This document shows, piece after piece, positions 59,101 through 64,000 of a DNA stretch of 64,000 nt (position 1 is its first letter; every line of letters starts with the position of its first letter). Below the pieces are notes generated by a model. It had not been told where the DNA came from and made no database searches. It saw only the letters and a program-made list of their open reading frames with translations. This DNA is from Grammothele lineata (taxonomy: Eukaryota; Basidiomycota; Agaricomycetes; Polyporales; Polyporaceae). The stretch covers positions 186,001-250,000 of the forward strand of contig NDFF03000398.1 of NCBI GenBank assembly GCA_002150815.3, written 5' to 3'. The position numbers were made by a program, and so were the translations under genes.

Positions 59101-62100
59101 TGTCCTCGTCGGATGTCCAGTTGGTGGTAAGCTCGATCCGCTGTCACCGTAGAGGAACAGTTACTCAACGGTTTGTAGCCCGCGTCCGGCAAGGATGCTA
59201 CCTTCGCAACCCCATCAGACGTTCTCTCCATCAGCATCTCGCAGGATGCGTGCAAGAGCGCGACTGCCCTCCTTGTCTGCCGGGTCTCCCTCGGTGAGGA
59301 GTACGCGGGTGCGGAATGGCCACGCGGGGTCTGGAAAGAGGTCGACAAGGTGCACGAGCGCTCTACCTTCAAGTCTCTCGCGTGGCTTGTCGAGCGCATT
59401 CGCAACATTGACGGGCAGTTCAACGAGTGGCAGAGGTGCGGTGACCACGAGGGCGAACTCGGCTGCCGTCGATGCGCCCCCGTCTCACCCTCCATCCGTT
59501 GGACGAAGGTGAAGAAGCGGATCGCTGCGTTCGAGGACAGCATCGAGGCTGGCGAGTACGAGCGGAGCCTCAAGCGCCGCCCAGCACCCTTCGTCACGCA
59601 GCTCAAGTTGGACGAGTCCGGCGAGGGCGTCGTTCGCATTGGTGTCAACATCACTTCTCTTATGCACCGCGCCCTGTCCCGCCTTCCTACCATTGACCGC
59701 AAAGAGCCTGCAGCCCTCTCATGGCGCTTGAACACCGACTTCGTTCCAGCAGTCAAGATAACGCACCCCAAGTTCCAGCTCGCCAGTAACAAGCGTGACC
59801 CTGCACACGCGCAACCACCCCACTTCAAGAAGTACCCTCTTCGTATCGAACAGCTTCGCTCGCTCTCGTGGATGCTCGCGCAAGAATCGAAGAGCGCGCC
59901 GGCCTTCGTCGAAGAAGAGATTTCCGAGGCTATCCTCGAGCCTCTCAGGTGGCGCGCAGAGGGTCGTGCTCAACGTCCCGTTCACATTCGTGGTGGTGTC
60001 CTCGCCGACGAGGTTGGATACGGCAAGACCGCAATCTCCCTTGGGCTCATCGACTGCGCGGCGGACGATGTCGAGAAAGACTTCAAAAAGGCCAAGAAGA
60101 TGAAGGGTCATATTGCCACTAAGGCGACCCTCATTATCGTCCCGCCACACCTGACACGTCAGTGGGAGTCAGAGGTGCGCAAGTTCACGGGCGAGGCGTT
60201 CGAAGTCCAGACGCTCCATACGGCGGCGAACATCAACTCGCTCAAGATCCAAGATGTTATGGATGCGGACATCGTTATCGTCGCGTCGAACCTATTCAAG
60301 AGTCAGGTTTACATTGACAACCTTGAGGCGTTTGCTGGCGCTGGCGAGATGCCGTCACAGGACGGCCGATTCTTCGATGCTCGCCTCGATATCTCGCTCA
60401 AAGGTCTCGAGGAGCAGGTCGAGCGTCTGAGAGACAGCGATAAGGGTGCGAAGGCAGTAATGGAGCAGATCAAGAAAGGCCGCAAGATCGGTAGGTGTTT
60501 CGATTGGCTATCCTGTGCTTGTGGCTTACAGCGTTTTTGTCATAGACGAGGCTGCTCAGCTGTTCGTTCCCACCAAGCGTCTCAAGGGCAAATCGTATCG
60601 TGACGCTGCTGATCAGAGCGAGAAGACGACAGTCAAGGGTTCAAAGGACTCCAAGAGAGACGCCGCCAAGTCGAAAAAGGATGCAGCGGTTAAGCCCAAG
60701 ACGCCTGTCAATGGCTCCCAGAAGACGTCGACTCTCAGTCCACGGACGGGCCTCGCTGTGGAGGTTGTAATTCCCTCGCGCATGACATCTCGCGGCTCCC
60801 CCTCCGCGTCAAGCGTCGCCACTGGTCCTCCCACTTCTGAAGCCGAGCCCGACGACTCCGACGCGCCCCGTGCACGCCGCGCGGTCAAGCGCAAGGCTAT
60901 CGTCATTTCGGACGATGAAAGCGAGGACGAGAGGCCGAAGAAGAACAAGCGCGCGGCCCAGAAGCGTCCTGCGAAACGGTCCAAGACGTCCGACGACTCC
61001 GATTATGAGGGCTCGCCATCACCCGACAGTGAGTCAGACGAAGTCGTGGAAGAGGACGCAAGCGAGGATGACGACTTCGAGGAGTCCGATGAAGAAGAAA
61101 CCGAGAAACCTACGAAGGGCAAAGGGAAGACGAAGCCGAAGGCTGCGTCAAAGAAGGCTCCACCGAAGAAGGGGCGCTCCGCCCCGACGACATCCGAGTC
61201 CGAGGACGCCATGGAAGTAGACGATGACGATGACGACGAGGAGAAGCCAAAGGGAAAGGGAAAGGGAAAGCAGCCTGCCAAGAAGCGCAAGACGGAGACG
61301 AAGCCACCGAAGGAGAAGAAAAGACGCGAGGACTCGGATCCGTGGAAGCTCAACTCGTCCACGGTGCAGAACAATTGGAAGAAGATGCAAGCGCCCCCGC
61401 TCGAGATGTTCCATTTCGCGCGCAAAATCGTCGACGAGTACACGTACCTAGACGGGAAGGTTCTCTCGATGGTTACACGCGTGCAGGCGGAGCGACTTTG
61501 GGTCCTCTCCGGCACGCCGCCTATCCACGACTTTGGCGCGCTGAAAACGATCTCCGCCTTTCTCAACATCCATCTTGGCGTCGACGACGATAACGAGGGG
61601 CAATCCGTGCAAGTCAAGAAACGGAAGCGTGAACAGACGGGTGAGTATCATCGCATCATCATCTTTGATAGCTCTAACGCTTAGCGCAGCCGTCGAGAAG
61701 TTCCACTCGTTCCGCGAAGTTCATAGCCAAGAATGGCATGCCCATCGGAACGAACTTGGTCAGAGGTTCCTTGATCAGTTTGTGCGGCAGGTAGGTTCCA
61801 TGTTCTCATGATCTTGTACAAGCCATCTCACGTGATAATGTAGAACATTGCGGAGATCGACGAGATTTCGTGGGGCCAGGAGATCCAGAAAGTGGTTCTT
61901 CCGGCGGCCGAGCGCGCTATTTACCTCGAACTTGAGCATTACCTCAGGGCCCTTGACATGACGGTAAAGCGAGGGAAGAAGAGCGAAAGCGACCGCGAAA
62001 AACGTCTTGCGCAAGCCCTTGGCGAGAGCAGGTGCGTTTCTGATGATGGTTACCCCCAAGCGTTTTGTAACATCGTTGTATTAGGACTGCTGAAGAGGCA

Positions 62101-63342
62101 CTTCTCAAGCGTTGCTCGCACTTCGACCTCGACACTAAGGACAAAGAGAATGCGATGAAGGCTTGCGAAGTCATCGTTGCTGAACGCAAGGCGCAATGCG
62201 ATGACTGCGAGAAGGATCTCCGCAAGAAGGTTGTCCAAGGTGTGAAGAAGGATAAGGAGATCGGCAAGGTCCCTGAGGAGTCGCTATTCCGCGAGTTCGT
62301 CCGCGTTGCTCGCACTGAGGGAGTGGGGGACAAGGAGGCTACTGAGTTAGTCCTAAAGATTCTCGACGACGCCGGTGCCCCTACTGCCCTCAAGACCTCT
62401 GCGACCAAAGTTGGGGACGCCGTCCGGAAAGGCAGCAAAAACAGCGACCTCCCCAAAAAGACGCAAGAACTTATCTGGGAGCACCGTGAACACACGCACG
62501 AGATCCGTCGTGTCATGAAGGAGCTCGTTGGCCGCATCCGCTCGCTACGGTACTTCACGGTTGTCCGCGACCTCCAGAGACAGGCCGACAAGCCGCAGAC
62601 CGCTAGTTGCCCCGCATGCGGCCGTGAAGAGGTCCCTCCAGAAGAAGTTGCAGTACTTTCTTCTTGTGGTCATGTCGGCTGCTATGCGTGCGTCATGGCG
62701 TGCGCGGAGCGGGAGGAGTGTGTCTATGCGGCGTCAGGGGCGTGCATGGCTGCAGCCCGCGTCATCAACGTCGTCAAGGGCGAGACTCTTGGTGTCGATG
62801 ACGTTGCTCGAGACGGGCAAGGCCGTCACTACGGCCGCAAGCTGGAGATGATCATGGACTTGATCAAGTGCGTCTCCTCTTGTCTCTTCTCCCGTCCTTC
62901 ATATTGACTCAATGATTGCAGGAACAAGATCCCCAAGAACGAACGCGTTCTTCTCTTCGTTCAGTTTGGGGACCTCACCGCGAAGGTCGCGCAGGCCTTG
63001 GAGGCGAACAAGATTGCGTTCCTCGAGATCAAGGGCTCCGCGTCTGTCAAGAGCAAGAGCCTCGAGAAGTTCCAGAACGACAGCAAGGAACGTGTGCTCC
63101 TGCTGAACGTGACGGACGAGAGCGCGAGCGGCGCAAATTTGACATCGGCCAACCATGCGATTTTCCTCTCCCCCCTTCTTACTCAGAGTCAGGAGGACTA
63201 CGACGCGTCCGAGACGCAAGCCATCGGTCGTATCCGGCGTTACGGTCAGCTGAAGCACGTCAACATCTGGCGTTTCTTAAGCATGAACACCATCGATGTC
63301 GAGATCTACGAACAGCGCGCGAAGCAGAAGGTGGATTCATAG
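56174..63342 (+). CDS. DNMT5: DNMT5-like cytosine methyltransferase with SNF2 helicase and RING (10 exons)
   Basis: Exons 56174-56706, 56758-57353, 57407-57536, 57596-59126, 59179-60490, 60546-61640, 61690-61790, 61844-62031, 62085-62867 and 62922-63342; phases agree, about 2,229 residues. N-terminus: QKAITAFF (residues 13-20), a match to the PCNA-binding PIP-box pattern. Methyltransferase: motif I MCSGTES, catalytic AGTSC (Cys near 201), ENV, TRTRVYL and GNAMSTTVVG. A Cys-rich knuckle (RLCGCEGRKDMTDHTLNRC) follows. SNF2 part: GYGKT near 1209, VDEYTY near 1662, SGTPP near 1688, then a helicase-C region ending IGRIRRYGQ. A RING (CPACG, then CGHVGCYAC) lies near 2003-2055. A charged ~270-residue insert separates motifs I and II. 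DNMT5 enzymes are ATP-dependent maintenance methyltransferases; no chromodomain is seen here. Confidence 0.93.
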
Positions 63343-63575
63343 GTTTCAATCTATCGTGTATCTTTCGTCCCAATGTTGTGAAGTGCTGTTTCTTCGTTTT
63401 GAATGTGCTATCGATCGTCTACCGCTGACATAATATGTACAATGTATATACCTCTTGGCTACTATGGGATGATTGCAGCTGTTTCGTTACCGTCCACTAC
63501 CTAGGGGGCTCAAAGGGAAATTGCCTTGAAGTGCGACGAATTGGTGGTTGCCGGAAGTAATCAAAAACAGAAAAG
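63343..63575. other. DNMT5 3' flank
   Basis: No gene seen between the DNMT5 stop and the tRNA. Confidence 0.5.
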
Positions 63576-63649
63576 TGAGCCGACCCAGGTTCGAACTGAG
63601 GACCTTCTGTGTGTTAGACAGATGCGATAACCAACTACGCCATCGGCCC
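63576..63649 (-). tRNA. tRNA-Val (anticodon AAC)
   Basis: 74 nt, minus strand. Acceptor stem GGGCCGA/TCGGCTC, anticodon loop CTAACAC, T loop TTCGAAC. Third copy of the same tRNA in the window, with a few compensated changes. Confidence 0.95.
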
Positions 63650-64000
63650 ATGTATGGTCGCGCTAACAGTTCAACCACAACCGGCTCTTTGCCAGACCTT
63701 GCCGAGCCCACACTCAGAGCGCGTGTCGCTGGGCCGGCAACCTCGTCTTTCTTCCTCAAGGCTAGCCCGCACTATGTCAGACATAGACTATTCAGGTCAA
63801 ATCCACCCATAATATCATTGTAAATTGCTGACATGCAGCTCTATTATCTACAGATCGTCGAAGGATCGGCGGGTGAATGATCGACAAGTTATTGGAGTTA
63901 TATTAGACGTATTCCGACAGAGCCCCATCGAAGACAGGGAGCAAATCGAAGTCCCGGCAGTATGTTAGCTCCTTTCACTTCTTACATGGATCGACCGTCT
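63650..64000. other. Window end, no gene recognised
   Basis: About 350 bp with no supported gene. Confidence 0.4.

Overview
The window reads as nuclear DNA of a basidiomycete fungus, most likely a wood-decay Agaricomycete of polypore type. Genes are dense, GC-rich and cut by many 45-60 nt GT-AG introns. The content fits: a DNMT5-type DNA methyltransferase, a secreted AA9 lytic polysaccharide monooxygenase, a GH16 glucanase, a DUF6533-like seven-helix protein and families of F-box-like proteins. All gene models were spliced by eye; exon phases were checked arithmetically wherever boundaries are given.

Left part (1-14.4 kb). The 3' end of one BCS1-type AAA ATPase gene is followed by a complete tandem paralogue (2504-4748). 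Next are three related F-box-like genes. The first (5092-8555) is split by a ~1.6 kb element with ~45 bp imperfect terminal inverted repeats; the other two (10381-12069 and 12663-14402, minus strand) look intact. Between them lies a six-exon minus-strand gene for the RNase P/MRP subunit RPP40 (8629-10061), visible only after splicing.

Middle part (14.4-38.5 kb). It holds a tRNA-Val, a cysteine-rich single-pass membrane protein, a small membrane protein, CRIPT, a Ser/Thr kinase with a very long activation segment, and an EFM7-like methyltransferase. Then comes a cluster of three genes (24016-31114) sharing a C2HC finger of the form C-x2-C-x(~23)-H-x3-C that I cannot assign to a named family. 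A SIRT4/5-like sirtuin and PEX7 share a ~110 bp divergent promoter; a GNAT acetyltransferase and the DUF6533-like protein follow.

Right part (38.5-64 kb). A GH16 glucanase and an AA9 LPMO (both minus strand) sit in gene-poor DNA. After a second tRNA-Val come ZW10/Dsl1, a CTD-interacting-domain RGG protein, a PAP2 lipid phosphatase with two GC-AG introns, and a ~2,229-residue DNMT5 with an N-terminal PCNA-binding-like motif. A third tRNA-Val lies just beyond.

The genes do not form one pathway; they are mostly housekeeping genes mixed with lineage-specific families. The observations most worth following are the C2HC finger cluster, the interrupted F-box gene and the DNMT5 architecture.
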